Assembly (NCBI RefSeq): GCF_021582895.2
Contig: NZ_CP091139.2
Location: 62,001-126,000, forward strand
DNA from: Microbacterium elymi
GTDB taxonomy: Bacteria; Actinomycetota; Actinomycetes; Actinomycetales; Microbacteriaceae
Reading direction: 5' to 3'
DNA length: 64,000 nt
Of this stretch, positions 10,577 through 21,035 are shown in pieces. Made by a program: the position numbers and the translations under genes. The notes under the pieces are model-generated. The model saw only the letters and a list, made by a program, of their open reading frames with translations, was not told the DNA's origin and did not search any database. Positions within the stretch are counted from its first letter, which is position 1; each line of letters starts with the position of its first letter.

Positions 10577-11465
10577 CGCCCAGCATCCCCCCGAGGTCGA
10601 CCGGCTGGCCGCCTCGCAGAAGGCGATCGCGGCGCGGCGCGCCCGGGCGAGCCTGAAGCGCGACCTGACCACCCGGGTGGTGACCGGGCAGGATGTGCTG
10701 CGCCGCGCGCAGCACGAGACGGGCGGGCCGGCGGCCACGCTGCGCGTGACCGAGTTCCTCACCGCACTGCCGGCCATCGGCGAAGGCAAGCGCGACCGGA
10801 TCCTGGCCGAACTGGGCATCTCGCCGGTCAAACGGCTCGGCGGGCTGGGCGTGCGGCAGCGTCACGCGCTCGGCGACTGGCTCGGGGGCCGCTTCCCGGA
10901 GCCGACGCCGCGCATCGGCCGCAGCCGGCTGCTCGTCCTGGCTGGTCCGACCGCGGTCGGAAAGGGGACCGTGGCCGCGCAGATCCAGCAGGCCCACCCC
11001 GAGATCCTGCTGTCGGTCTCGGCCACGACGCGGCCGCCGCGGCCGGGCGAGGTCGACGGCACGCACTACTTCTTCGTCGACGACGCGGCCTTCGACCGGA
11101 TGGTCGCGGACGGCGAGCTGCTCGAGCACGCCACCGTGCACAACAAGTACCGCTACGGCACCCCGCGCGCCCCGATCGAAGAGGCGCTGCGGTCCGGCCG
11201 CACCGTGCTGCTGGAGATCGATCTGCAGGGGGCGCGTCAGGTGCGCGAGGCGGAGCCGTCCGCCACGCTGGTGTTCCTGCTGCCGCCCAGCTGGGACGAG
11301 CTGGTGCACCGCCTGGTCGGCCGTGGCACCGAGGACGCCGAGGAGCGCGCACGTCGCCTGCGCACGGCGAAGGGCGAACTGGCCGCACAGGCCGAGTTCG
11401 ACTACCGCGTCGTCAACGACGATGTGGCCCGCGCCGCCGCCGAAGTCGCCGCCCTCGCCCGCTGA
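10569..11465 (+). CDS. gmk: mIHF-guanylate kinase fusion
   Basis: 298 residues, about 100 longer than ordinary Gmk (180-210). Residues about 10-110 match the actinobacterial integration host factor ([20 protein letters not shown], then [20 protein letters not shown] with a helix-two-turn-helix that binds DNA backbone). Residues about 118-298 are guanylate kinase: P-loop GPTAVGKG at 126-133, [19 protein letters not shown] for GMP binding, and [17 protein letters not shown] Walker B. In mycobacteria and streptomycetes mihF and gmk are separate neighbours; here they are one frame. GTG 10569 is chosen because the IHF part begins there and it overlaps pyrF. Phosphorylates GMP to GDP; the IHF half suggests nucleoid binding as well. 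Confidence 0.93.
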   Translation: MVDAQHPPEVDRLAASQKAIAARRARASLKRDLTTRVVTGQDVLRRAQHETGGPAATLRVTEFLTALPAIGEGKRDRILAELGISPVKRLGGLGVRQRHALGDWLGGRFPEPTPRIGRSRLLVLAGPTAVGKGTVAAQIQQAHPEILLSVSATTRPPRPGEVDGTHYFFVDDAAFDRMVADGELLEHATVHNKYRYGTPRAPIEEALRSGRTVLLEIDLQGARQVREAEPSATLVFLLPPSWDELVHRLVGRGTEDAEERARRLRTAKGELAAQAEFDYRVVNDDVARAAAEVAALAR

Positions 11466-11499
11466 GCGGCCGCTGCGCCGGCACCCGGACGCCACCCGG

Positions 11500-11505
11500 T
11501 AGACT
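11500..11505 (+). promoter_or_regulatory. -10 box (TAGACT) for rpoZ
   Basis: TAGACT 47 bases before the rpoZ ATG; the leader carries an AGGAGG ribosome site at 11541-11546. Confidence 0.45.
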
Positions 11506-11551
11506 GGGTGATGGCGTCTTCGCACACCCGTCCCTCAACCAGGAGGTCCCC

Positions 11552-11806
11552 ATGGCCGGAACGAACCAGGGCATCATCGACCCGCCCATCGACAACCTGC
11601 TCGAGAAGGTCGACTCGAAGTACCAGCTGGTCATCTACGCATCCAAGCGGGCGCGCCAGATCAACGACTACTACTCGGATCTGCACGAGGGCAACCTGTT
11701 CGACAACGTCGGACCGCTGGTCGACTCGACCGTCGAGGACAAGGCGCTGACCATCGCGCTGCACGAGATCAACGAGGACAAGCTCCGCCTGCGCCAGGCC
11801 GAGTAG
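11552..11806 (+). CDS. rpoZ: RNA polymerase omega subunit
   Basis: 84 residues, normal length. [20 protein letters not shown] and [11 protein letters not shown] are the conserved omega core that latches onto the RpoC tail and helps assembly. Follows gmk as in most actinobacteria. ATG 11552 has CAGGAGGTCCCC in front. Intact. Confidence 0.95.
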   Translation: MAGTNQGIIDPPIDNLLEKVDSKYQLVIYASKRARQINDYYSDLHEGNLFDNVGPLVDSTVEDKALTIALHEINEDKLRLRQAE

Positions 11807-11819
11807 TCTGACGTCTCGG

Positions 11820-11855
11820 TGCCCCCGGTCCACGGAGTGTCCGCGGCCGGGGGCA
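11820..11855 (+). terminator. GC-rich hairpin between rpoZ and metK
   Basis: TGCCCCCGG (11820-11828) pairs with CCGGGGGCA (11847-11855) around an 18-nt loop that can itself pair. No U tract follows, common in high-GC genomes. Could terminate rpoZ or attenuate metK. Confidence 0.5.
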
Positions 11856-11892
11856 TACTGATGCCCGTCCGCCTTCGCACCTTTGGAGCATG

Positions 11893-13088
11893 ATGCCGCA
11901 GCTTGCGCCTGTTCACGTCCGAGTCCGTCACCGAGGGGCATCCGGACAAGATCTGCGATCAGATCTCGGACAGCATCCTCGACGAACTGCTGGCGAAGGA
12001 CCCGGGCAGCCGCGTCGCCGTCGAGACGCTCGTGACCACGGGCCTCGTGCACGTGGCCGGCGAGGTGCGCACCGAGGCGTGGGCGGATGTCCCGGGCACG
12101 GTGCGGGCGGTCGTGAACCGGATCGGCTACACCTCGAGCGAGACCGGCTTCGACGGCGACTCGTGCGGGGTGAGCGTGTCGATCGGCGAGCAGTCCAGCG
12201 ACATCGCGGCCGGCGTCGACCGGGCACTGGAACACCGCGACGACGGGTCGACCGATCCCAACGACGAGCTCGGCGCCGGCGACCAGGGCATCATGTTCGG
12301 CTACGCCACCACCGAGACCCCGCAGCTCATGCCCATCACGGCCTGGACCGCGCACCGGCTGGCCGAGCGGCTCAGCGACGCGCGTCGCAGCGAGGCGCTG
12401 CCGTTCCTGCGCCCGGACGGCAAGACCCAGGTGACGGTGGGCTTCGAGGGCGACATCCCGCGCACGATCGAGACCGTGGTGCTGTCCACCCAGCATCACC
12501 CGGAGATCTCCATGGCCGCGCTGCGCGCGGCGGTACGCGCCGAGGTCATCGATCCGGTGCTCGAGGCGACCGGTCTGGACGCCTCGCACGCCGAGTTCTA
12601 CATCAACCCGGCGGGGCCGTTCGTGATCGGCGGCCCCAAGGGCGACGCGGGCCTGACCGGCCGGAAGATCATCATCGACACCTACGGCGGTGCGGCACGG
12701 CACGGCGGAGGCGCGTTCAGCGGAAAGGACCCGTCCAAGGTCGACCGCTCCGGTGCGTACGCGATGCGCTGGGTCGCCAAGAACGCCGTCGCCGCGGGCT
12801 TTGCCGAACGGCTCGAGCTCGCAGGTCGCCTACGCGATCGGAAAGGCGAGCCCGGTCGGCCTCTATGTCGAGACGTTCGGCACCGGCACCCTGCCGGATG
12901 AGGACATCACACGCGCCATCCGCGAAGTGTTCGATCTGCGCCCGCGGGCCATCATCGCGCAGCTCGACCTGCTGCGTCCCATCTATGCGCAGACCGCCGC
13001 GTACGGCCACTTCGGCCGTGAGCTGCCCGACTTCACCTGGGAGCGCACCGACCGCGTCGACGAGCTGCGCCGCGCCGCCGGGATCTGA
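11893..13088 (+). CDS. metK: S-adenosylmethionine synthetase (two frame breaks)
   Basis: About 397 residues after repair. Makes SAM from methionine and ATP. Motifs: [12 protein letters not shown] near the N terminus, [12 protein letters not shown] (the MetK signature), [20 protein letters not shown] (ATP loop). Breaks at about 11905 (CAGCTTGCGC for CAGCTGCGC, giving [11 protein letters not shown]) and about 12829 (GAGCTCGCAGG for GAGCTGCAGG, giving [12 protein letters not shown]), both on GCTGC. ATG 11890 lies directly in front in the same frame; 11893 has the better distance to the GGAG at 11885. Essential gene, so the breaks are almost certainly not real. Confidence 0.95.
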
Positions 13089-13089
13089 C

Positions 13090-15072
13090 ATGCCCGCGCG
13101 CCACGTCGCCCGGGTGCTCGTGGACTCGCCGCTGCCGAGCTGGACCGGCTGCTGGACTATGCGATCCCCGACGAGCTGATCGCGGATGCCGTCGTCGGGG
13201 CGCGCGTCCGCGTCCCGCTGCGCGGGGCCGGGCGGCTCGTCGAGGCCTACGTCGTCGAGCGGGGCGAAGCAGATCCGGTCGACCGCCCGCTGTCCGAGCT
13301 GGACTCGGTCCTCTCCTCGGTCGCGGTCCTGCCCGCGCGGCTCTACACCCTGGCCCGCCGGGTCGCCGACCGCGCCGCCGGCGGTGCCGTCGACATCCTC
13401 CGCCTGGCGATCCCCAAGCGCATGGTGCGCGCCGAGAAGACCTGGCTGGCCGCTCCCGCCCCGAGCGTCCCCGAGGTCGCCGCCGACGCGCTGACGCGCG
13501 CGCGGACGCTCCTCGGCGAGTTCCCCGGGCTGGGCGCGCGGCTCGACGAACGCGGCAGGGTCGCGCTGGACGCGCCGCCGCGCATCGTGCGCACACCGGC
13601 GGGGGCGGATGTCGGCGCGTGGGCGCTGCTGCTGGCCGCCGCCGCGGCCGTCGCACTGGCCGACGGGCGCAGCACGGTCCTGGTGGCCCCCGACCACCGC
13701 GACCAGGAGCAGCTGCTGGCGGCATTGGCGGCGCTGGCTCCGGCAGGAGCCGTGGTCCGCGCCGACGCCCGCCGCTCCGGGCCGGAGCGGTACGCCGGGT
13801 ACCTGCGCATCCTCGCCGAGGTCCCCTGCATCGTCGTCGGCAGCAGGTCGGCCGTCTACGCACCCGTCCACGCGCTCGGGCTGATCGCCCTGTGGGACGA
13901 CGGCGATCCGCTGCTGGCCGAGCCGCTGAGCCCGGGCGTGCACGCACGCGACGCGGCACTGGTGCGGCAGGAGCTCGAGCCGTGTGCGCTCCTGTTCGCC
14001 GGACACACCCGCACGACCGATGTCCAGCGACTGGTCGAGGCGGGATGGGTGCACGAGGTCCCCGCGGCGCGCCGGGCGTCGCCGAAGGTCGTGCTGTCGG
14101 CGACCCGCGAGGGCGAATCGCGGGGCGCGCGCGTGCCGTCGGCGGCGTTCGCCGCCGCACGCGAGGCGCTGACGGCCGGACCGGTGCTGGTGCAGGTCGC
14201 GCGCCCCGGGTACGCGCCGTCGCTCGTGTGCGCCGCATGCCGGCACTCGGCGCGATGCCGGCACTGCGGCGGACCGCTGCACGCACGCCGTCACGGGGCC
14301 GTCCCGGACTGCACCTGGTGCGGGCGCTCGGCCACCGGCTGGACCTGCGCATCGTGCGGCGGATCCGCCGTGCGGATGGCATCCTCGGGCACCGAGCGCA
14401 CCGCCGACGAGCTGGGCCGGGCCTTCCCCGGGACCCGGGTCATCCTCGCCGACGGCGATCACCCGGTCACCGCCGTCGACGGCCGCCCCGCGCTGGTGAT
14501 CGCCACCCGCGGTGCCGAGCCGATCGCCGCGGGCGGCTATCGGGCGGTCCTCCTGCTGGACGGGGACCGGATGCTGCAGACAGACGATCTGCGGATCGGC
14601 GAGTCCTGCCTGCGCTGGTGGTCGAACGCGGCCGCCCTCGCCGCTCCCGGCGCCCCCGTGCACCTGGTCGGGGTGGCCGGGCCGCTCGCGCGGGCCCTCG
14701 CGACCTGGACCCAGCCCGCCTATGCGCGGGCCGAGCTGGCCGAGCGGGCGCCGCTGCTGATGCCCCCGACGGTCCGCGTCGCGACGCTGGAGGGCACGGC
14801 GTTCGAGCTCGACGCGGCGCTGGCGGCCGTGCGGGCGGCGGTCCCGGAGCTGGCGGCGGATGCCGTCCTCGGGCCGGTCGTCGTGGAGGGCGCACAGACC
14901 CGCCGGGCGCTGCTGCGCTTCGGCTACGCCCAGGGCCGCGCGGTCGCCCATGCGCTGCGCGGCGCCGTGGTCACGGCGTCCCTGCGCAAGCCGGCGCCGG
15001 AAGAAGGGCACACCGCCCGGGCCGCGCAATACACTCAAAGTGCGCCTGGATGTGCTCGATCCCGAGCTGTGA
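13090..15072 (+). CDS. priA: PriA-like replication restart protein, helicase motifs missing (two frame breaks)
   Basis: About 660 residues. The N-terminal DNA-binding domain ([23 protein letters not shown]) and the zinc-binding cysteines ([33 protein letters not shown]) identify PriA. The Walker A GxGKT is absent and the DEAH position reads LWDDGD, so ATPase activity is not expected; this degenerate form is known throughout actinobacteria. Breaks at about 13137 (CCGAGCTGG for CCGCAGCTGG, deletion on GCAGC) and about 14990 (CGCAAGCCGG for CGCAGCCGG, giving [20 protein letters not shown]). Sits between metK and fmt. Confidence 0.9.
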
Positions 15073-15088
15073 ATCCGAGAGGAGACCG

Positions 15089-16010
15089 ATGCGCCTCGTC
15101 TTCGCCGGCACCCCCGAAGCCGCCGTTCCGTCGCTGCGACGACTCGCCGAGTCCGCGCACGAGATCGTGGCGGTGGTCACCCGTCCGGATGCCCCGCAGG
15201 GCCGCACACGGACGCTCGTGCCGTCGCCGGTGGCGGCTGCGGCCGAGGAGCTGGGACTGCCGGTGGTCAAGGTCTCCCGCCTGGATGCGGAGGCCACCGC
15301 CCGGCTGCAGGCACTGGCGCCGGAGCTCGGTGTGATCGTCGCCTACGGCGGCCTGGTGCGCGAGCCGCTGCTGTCGGCGCCGGCGCACGGATGGCTCAAT
15401 CTGCACTTCTCGCTGCTTCCGCGCTGGCGGGGCGCCGCCCCTGTGCAGGCACGCGCTGATCGCCGGAGACCCGACGACGGGCGCGGCGGTGTTCCGGCTC
15501 GTGCCCGAGCTCGACGCCGGCGACGTGCTCGGCCGACTGGACTACGACATCCCGCCGGCGGCTACGGCCGCCGACGTCCTGGACGCGCTGGCGCACCGCG
15601 GCTCGTATCTGCTCGCCGAGACGGTGGATGCCGTGGCCGACAACACCGCGCAGGCGCATCCGCAGACCGGCGAGGTCACCCTGGCGCCCAAGCTCGTGCT
15701 GGAGGACGCGCGCCTGCGCTGGGACGAACCGGCCGAGGGCGTGCTGGCGCGCTGGCAGGGGACCACGCCCGAGCCCGGCGCGTTCACCACCGTCGACGGC
15801 GCCCGGCTGAAGATCCTCGCGCTGCGTCCCGCCGACCGGGACGTGCACCTGCCCCCGGGGAGGATCGCCCAGGAGGGCCGTGACATCCTCATCGGCACCG
15901 GCTCCGAGCCGGTGCTCGTCGAGCGGGTCCAGCCGGCGGGCCGGGGCGCGATGGGCGCGGCCGACTGGTGGCGCGGACTGCGGGCCGACGAGCCGGTGGC
16001 CGGCTCGTGA
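15089..16010 (+). CDS. fmt: Methionyl-tRNA formyltransferase (one frame break)
   Basis: About 306 residues. [12 protein letters not shown] (start), [17 protein letters not shown] (formyl-THF and catalytic region) and the C-terminal OB-type domain are present. Formylates initiator Met-tRNA. Frame breaks at about 15448: GTGCAGGCACGCG should be GTGCAGCACGCG (GCAGC), giving [21 protein letters not shown] 15089 follows GAGAGGAGACCG. The stop overlaps the rsmB GTG (GTGA at 16007-16010). Confidence 0.94.
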
Positions 16011-17373
16011 CCGCCGCGACCGCCCGGAGCGTCGCGTACGAGGTGCTGCGGGCCGTGCACGCCGACGACGCGTACGCCAACCTGCTGTCGCCCGCCTCAT
16101 CGTCCGCGCGGGGCTGAGCACGGCGGACGCGGCCCTCGCGACCGAGCTGGCCTACGGGACGCTGCGCCGACAGGGCACCTACGACGCCGTGATCGCCGCG
16201 GCATCCGATCGCCCCGTCAGCGAGATCGACCCGGCCGTGCAGGACGCGCTTGCGCCTCGGCGTGCACCAGCTGATGTCGACCCGGATCGCCTCGCACGCC
16301 GCGGTGAACGAGTCCGTGCAGCAGGTGCGCTCCAGCGGAGGACGATCCGTCGCCGGGTTCGCGAACGCCGTGCTGCGGCGGATCTCGCGGGACACGCCCG
16401 GCGAGTGGCTGGCCCGGATCGAACAGGATGCCCGATCCGACGACGAGCGGCTCTCGCTGCGCACCGCCCACCCGGTGTGGGTGATCCGGGCGATGCGGCG
16501 CGCGCTGGCCGCAGAGGGGCGCGCGGACGAGCTGGACGCGCTGCTGGATGCCGACAACCTGGCGCCGCGGGTCACGATGGTGGCGCTGCCCGGACTGGCC
16601 GAGATCCCGGCCGGGCTCGCGCGCACGCCCTCCTCGCCGTTCGGCTTCGTCCCCGGCTCGGGCGACCCCGAGCCGCTCGTCCGCACGTCCGGAGGGGTGC
16701 TGCGCGTCCAGGACGAGGGATCGCAGCTGGCCGCCCTCGCGCTGACGCGCGCCCAGCCGGTGCAGGACGGTGAGCGCTGGCTCGATCTGTGCGCCGGCCC
16801 GGGCGGCAAGACCGCCATCCTCGCCGCCGAAGCGGTCGCGCACGGCGCGCGGCTCGAGGCGAACGAGCTGGTCCCGGCGCGTGCCGGCCTCGTCCGCCGG
16901 GCGCTGGCCGGGGTGCCGGGCGAGGTCCCGGTCTCGGAGGAGGACGGGCGCACCCGCGCAGCATCCGCCCCCGGCGCGTACGACCGCATCCTGGTCGACG
17001 CGCCGTGCACCGGGCTGGGAGCGCTGCGCCGGCGACCCGAGGCGCGCTGGCGCAAGTCGCCGGCCGACCTGCCCGCGCTGACCGCGCTGCAGATCGAGCT
17101 GGTCTCGGCCGCGCTCGGCGCGCTTGCGCCCGGGGAGTGCTCGCCTACGTCACGTGCTCGCCGCACCTCGCCGAGACCACCGGGGTGCTCGCCGAGGTCC
17201 GCCGCGTCCACGACGGGACGTTCGAGGAGCTGGATGCCCGTGAGGCCGTCCGTTCCGTGGCGCGCGGGCCGATCGACCTGGCCGCCCCCGCCGACGGCTC
17301 CGGCCGCGCGCAGCTGTGGCCGCACCGACACGGCACCGACGCGATGTTCATCAGCCTGCTGCGGCGGGGCTGA
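16007..17373 (+). CDS. rsmB: 16S rRNA m5C967 methyltransferase RsmB (three frame breaks)
   Basis: About 455 residues. N-terminal NusB-like RNA-binding domain (SVAYEVLRAVH, ELAYGTLRRQGTYDAVI), then a SAM-dependent methyltransferase with LDLCAGPGGKTAIL (SAM), DAPCTGLGALRRRPEARW (motif IV cysteine) and AYVTCSPH (motif VI catalytic cysteine). Breaks: about 16090 (one C missing near GCTG), about 16250 (GCGCTTGCGCC for GCGCTGCGCC, giving QDALRLGVHQ) and about 17137 (a G run shortened by one). GTG 16007 overlaps fmt. Confidence 0.92.
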
Positions 17374-17374
17374 G

Positions 17375-17380
17375 CATAAT
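17375..17380 (+). promoter_or_regulatory. -10 box (CATAAT) placing rpe as leaderless
   Basis: CATAAT, then six bases GGGAGG, then the GTG at 17387. With the usual six to seven base spacing, transcription starts at the start codon itself. Confidence 0.55.
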
Positions 17381-17386
17381 GGGAGG

Positions 17387-18055
17387 GTGCCCCACCAGCC
17401 GCGCATCAACCCCAGCATCCTGGCCGCCGACTTCGTGAACATGCAGGCAGACCTCGCCCGCATCGCCGGAGCCGACTTCGTGCACGTGGACGTGATGGAC
17501 AACCACTTCGTGCCGAATCTGACGTTCGGCCCGCAGATGGTCCAGCGCATCCAGGACACCAGCCCCGTCCCGCTGGACGTGCACCTGATGATCGACGACC
17601 CGGACCGCTGGGCGCCCGCGTACGCCGAGCTGGGCGCGGCGTCGGTCACTTTCCACCTCGAGGCGGCGAACGAGCCCGTCGCCCTCGCTCGGCGGCTGCG
17701 GGCGATCGGGGCCCGCGCCGGCCTGGCGGTCAAGCCGATGACCCCGGTCGAGTCGCTGTTCGACATCCTCGACGATGTCGACCAGATCCTGGTGATGACC
17801 GTCGAGCCCGGGTTCGGCGGCCAGTCGTTCATGCCCGAGACGATGCCCAAGCTGCGCCGGCTGGCCGACGAGGCCCGCCGCCGCGACTCGTCGGTGTGGC
17901 TGCAGGTCGACGGCGGGATCTCGGCATCCACCATCGCCCAGGCGGCCGAGGCGGGCGCCGACACGTTCGTGGCCGGTTCCGCGGTGTTCGGCGCGGACGA
18001 CCCGGAACAGGCCATAGCCGCCCTGCGGCGCACCGCCGCCGGGCACCGCCACTGA
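17387..18055 (+). CDS. rpe: Ribulose-phosphate 3-epimerase
   Basis: 222 residues, intact. Interconverts ribulose 5-phosphate and xylulose 5-phosphate. Motifs: INPSILAADF, HVDVMDNHFVPNLTFGP (metal ligands), DVHLMI, MTVEPGFGGQSF and QVDGGIS on a TIM barrel. GTG 17387 gives the family-typical N terminus; the GGGAGG before it may serve as ribosome site or be the spacer of a leaderless promoter. Confidence 0.95.
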   Translation: MPHQPRINPSILAADFVNMQADLARIAGADFVHVDVMDNHFVPNLTFGPQMVQRIQDTSPVPLDVHLMIDDPDRWAPAYAELGAASVTFHLEAANEPVALARRLRAIGARAGLAVKPMTPVESLFDILDDVDQILVMTVEPGFGGQSFMPETMPKLRRLADEARRRDSSVWLQVDGGISASTIAQAAEAGADTFVAGSAVFGADDPEQAIAALRRTAAGHRH

Positions 18056-18100
18056 AGACCGGCGCCCCGTCACGCGGCCTGGGGGAGGGCCCGGGTTCGG

Positions 18101-18106
18101 TACCCT
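18101..18106 (+). promoter_or_regulatory. -10 box (TACCCT) for hisE
   Basis: TACCCT followed by six bases and the GTG at 18113, the same spacing as the other leaderless starts in this window. Confidence 0.4.
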
Positions 18107-18112
18107 GGCATG

Positions 18113-18376
18113 GTGAAGACGTTCGACTCCCTGTTCGCGGAGCTCTCCGCGAAGGCGACTGACCGACCCGCCGGCTCCGGCACCGTCGCCGAGTTGGATG
18201 CCGGCATCCACGCGATCGGCAAGAAGGTGGTCGAAGAGGCCGCCGAGGTGTGGATGGCGGCCGAGTACGAGTCGACGGATGCCGCGGCCGAGGAGATCTC
18301 GCAGCTGCTCTATCACCTGCAGGTGATGATGATCGCCAAGGGGCTCACGCTTGCGGACGTGTACCGACATCTGTGA
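18113..18376 (+). CDS. hisE: Phosphoribosyl-ATP pyrophosphatase
   Basis: 87 residues. Second step of histidine synthesis. [20 protein letters not shown] and [18 protein letters not shown] are the MazG-like helices with the metal-binding glutamates. I choose GTG 18113 ([11 protein letters not shown]) over ATG 18110: family members start KTFDxLF, and 18113 lies six bases after the TACCCT box, which fits a leaderless mRNA. hisG follows 38 bases later. Confidence 0.92.
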   Translation: MKTFDSLFAELSAKATDRPAGSGTVAELDAGIHAIGKKVVEEAAEVWMAAEYESTDAAAEEISQLLYHLQVMMIAKGLTLADVYRHL

Positions 18377-18414
18377 TGTCCGCCACCGCCCGAACCCGCC
18401 CAGAAGGACTCCCC

Positions 18415-19252
18415 ATGCTGCGAATCGCCGTGCCCAACAAGGGCTCGCTGGCCGAGACGGCCGCCGAGATGCTCGCCGAGGCCGGCTACACCGGCCGACG
18501 CGACCCCAAGGATCTGCACGTCATCGACCCCGAGAACGGGGTCGAATTCTTCTACCTGCGTCCCCGTGACATCGCCACCTACGTGGGCTCCGGTGCGCTG
18601 GACGTCGGGCTGACCGGCCGTGACCTGCTGCTGGACGCCCGGGCCCGGGCGCGCGAGATCGAGGCTCTCGGATTCGGCGACTCGACGTTCCGCTTCGCCG
18701 GCCCTCCCGGGCGCTTCCGGTCGGTCGCCGACCTGGACGGCGTGCGGGTGGCCACCGCCTACCCCGGCCTGGTCGACGCGTACCTCGACGAGCAGGGGGT
18801 GGCCGTCGATCTGGTGCCGCTGGACGGCGCCGTCGAGTCCGCGGTCGAGCTGGGCGTCGCGGATGCCGTGGCCGACGTGGTCTCCACCGGGACGACGCTG
18901 CGCCAGGCGGGCCTGGAGGTGTTCGGCCCGGTCATGCTGCAGTCCGAGGCGGTGCTCATCGCCGGTCCGCGCGACGCGGACGGCACCGACACGCTGCGCC
19001 GGCTTGCGCGGCGTCATGGTGGCCCGCCGCTACGTGCTCATCGACTACGACCTGCCCGCGGCCCTCGTCGACCAGGCCGTCGCCGTGGCCCCGGGCATCG
19101 AATCGCCCACCATCTCGCCGCTGCGCGACCCCGAGTGGGTCGCCGTGCGGGTGATGAGCCCGCGCAAGGGTGTCAACCAGGTCATGGATGCGCTGTACGC
19201 ACTGGGCGCCCGGGCGATCCTGGTCACCGCCATCCACGCAGCGAGGCTGTGA
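18415..19252 (+). CDS. hisG: ATP phosphoribosyltransferase, long form (one frame break)
   Basis: About 278 residues. First, feedback-controlled step of histidine synthesis. [14 protein letters not shown] at the N terminus, [11 protein letters not shown], and [16 protein letters not shown] (PRPP loop region) are seen; the C-terminal block [20 protein letters not shown] is the ACT-like histidine-sensing domain of the long HisG, so no HisZ is needed. At about 19004 CGGCTTGCGCGGC should be CGGCTGCGCGGC ([13 protein letters not shown]). TGA overlaps the hisF ATG by one base. Confidence 0.94.
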
Positions 19253-20036
19253 TGGGCCTGGCCTGCCGGGTGATCCCGTGCCTGGATGTCGCGGCCGGCC
19301 GCGTCGTGAAGGGCGTCAACTTCCAGAACCTGCGCGACATGGGCGACCCGGTCGAACTGGCGCGCCTGTATTTCGACCAGGGCGCGGACGAGCTGACGTT
19401 CCTGGACGTGACGGCGACGGTCGACGAGCGCGCCACCACCTACGACGTGGTGCGGCGCACCGCCGAAGAGGTGTTCATCCCGCTCACCGTGGGCGGGGAG
19501 TGCGCTCGGCCGAGGATGTCGCCCGGCTGCTGGGCGTGGGCGCCGACAAGACCGGGGTGAACTCCGCCGCGATCGCGCGGCCCGCCCTGATCGACGAGAT
19601 CGCGGACCGGTTCGGGGCGCAGGTCCTCGTGCTCTCGCTGGACGTCAAGCGATCGGGTGCCGTCGAATCCGGCTTCGCGGTCACCACCCACGGCGGCCGG
19701 GTCGAGACATCCCTCGACGCACTCCGGTGGGCGGGTGAGGCGATCGAGCGGGGCGCCGGCGAGCTGCTGGTCAACTCGATCGACGCGGACGGCACCAAGA
19801 CCGGGTTCGACCTCGAGCTGATCGCGCTGATGCGCGAGGTCTCGTCCGTGCCGGTGATCGCCTCGGGCGGTGCCGGCGCCGTCGAGCACTTCGCCCCCGC
19901 CGTGCACGCGGGCGCCGACGCCGTGCTGGCGGCATCCGTGTTCCATTCCGGGCAGCTGACCGTCGACGATGTGAAGACCGCTCTGGCCGCGGACGACATC
20001 CCGGTGCGCGCCGCCGGACGTGAGGAGTCGAGATGA
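19252..20036 (+). CDS. hisF: Imidazole glycerol phosphate synthase cyclase subunit (one frame break)
   Basis: About 261 residues, TIM barrel. [43 protein letters not shown] and [13 protein letters not shown] are the conserved phosphate and catalytic strands (Asp in CLDV and in the [13 protein letters not shown] strand). At about 19497 GGCGGGGAGTG lacks a G. Works with HisH, which is not in the window. The stop overlaps hisI (ATGA 20033-20036). Confidence 0.95.
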
Positions 20037-20392
20037 CCGAGACCGTCGAGGACCGCATCGCCCGCGTGCGGTTCACCGAGCAGGGACTGGTGGCCGCCAT
20101 CATCCAGCAGTGGGACAGCGGCGAGGTCCTCATGCTGGGCTGGATGGATGCCGAGGCGCTGCGGCGCACGCTGACCGAGGGGCGCGTCACGTTCTGGTCG
20201 CGCTCGCGCCAGGAGTACTGGCGCAAGGGCGACACGTCCGGGCACATCCAGCTGGTGCGCGGTGCGCGCCTGGACTGCGACGGCGACGCCGTGCTGATCT
20301 CGGTGCAGCAGATCGGCGCCGCCTGCCACACCGGCGACCGCACATGCTTCGACGCCGACGACCTGGATCCCGTGATCGGCGGACGCCCGTGA
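20033..20392 (+). CDS. hisI: Phosphoribosyl-AMP cyclohydrolase
   Basis: 119 residues, intact, monofunctional. [20 protein letters not shown] and the zinc cysteines in CHTGDRTCF identify HisI; it opens the adenine ring in the third histidine step. The next gene's GTG overlaps its TGA, so translation of the trp-associated genes is coupled to hisI. Confidence 0.95.
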   Translation: MTETVEDRIARVRFTEQGLVAAIIQQWDSGEVLMLGWMDAEALRRTLTEGRVTFWSRSRQEYWRKGDTSGHIQLVRGARLDCDGDAVLISVQQIGAACHTGDRTCFDADDLDPVIGGRP

Positions 20393-20988
20393 CCGCGAGA
20401 GCGCGCCTGCTCGTCGTCGTCGTCATCGTCCTGTGCGGTGCCCTCGGTGTGATCTCATCCACGCAGACGTGGCTGACCGTGGCGCTGTCCGGCGGGGCGG
20501 CCGCCGACCTGACCGTCTCGGGCGCGGCCGCGGTCCCGGTCCTGGCCCCGCTGAGCCTGGCCGTGCTGGCCCTGGGCATCGCGCTGTCGATCGCCGGCGT
20601 CGTCCTGCGGTACATCTTCGGCGCGCTGGCGGCGGTGATCGCCGTCGCACAGGGCTGGCTGGCGGCCCAGGTGGTCTTCACCCACCCCGTCTCGGCCGTG
20701 GCGCGCACCGTCACCGACGCCACCGGCATCACCGGCGAGCAGCCGGTCTCGGCGCTGGTCGCCTCGATCACCGCCAGCCCCTGGCCGGCGATCACGCTGG
20801 TCGTCTGGATCCTGCTGGCCGTCGCCGGCGTCTTCGTCCTGGTCACCGCGCGTCGCTGGCCGGTCTCGGGCCGAAAATACCGCACCGATGCCGCAAAGGC
20901 GCATGACGCCGGACCGCTGGACGCGGTGGACTCCTGGGACGAGCTGTCCCGGGGCGAGGATCCCACCGGCGGCGCGGACCCCCGCTAG
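20389..20988 (+). CDS. Tryptophan-operon-associated membrane protein (TIGR02234-like)
   Basis: 199 residues with four hydrophobic helices (about 5-25, 45-65, 68-90, 128-150). The pattern, including [11 protein letters not shown] early and a charged cytoplasmic tail ending [10 protein letters not shown], matches the actinobacterial membrane protein encoded next to trpE/trpC; its role is unproven. GTG 20389 overlaps the hisI stop. In relatives trpE normally lies just before this gene; here nothing does. The stop codon TAG is also the start of a TAGACT -10 box for the next gene. Confidence 0.85.
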   Translation: MTARARLLVVVVIVLCGALGVISSTQTWLTVALSGGAAADLTVSGAAAVPVLAPLSLAVLALGIALSIAGVVLRYIFGALAAVIAVAQGWLAAQVVFTHPVSAVARTVTDATGITGEQPVSALVASITASPWPAITLVVWILLAVAGVFVLVTARRWPVSGRKYRTDAAKAHDAGPLDAVDSWDELSRGEDPTGGADPR

Positions 20989-20991
20989 ACT
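20986..20991 (+). promoter_or_regulatory. -10 box (TAGACT) for the HGxxPAAW-trpCBA segment
   Basis: TAGACT overlapping the previous stop codon, 45 bases before ATG 21036; an internal promoter would let trpCBA be expressed apart from the his genes. Confidence 0.45.
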
Positions 20992-21035
20992 TGCCCGAGG
21001 ATGCGGGCAGCCGCATCTGCACACGAAGGAGCCCC

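Noticed and set aside
7532..10831. Very long antisense open frame opposite carB-pyrF-gmk, and similar long antisense frames elsewhere
   Set aside because: Arg/Gly/Pro/Ala-rich translations without domains, as expected from GC-rich third positions; the real genes on the other strand explain the openness.
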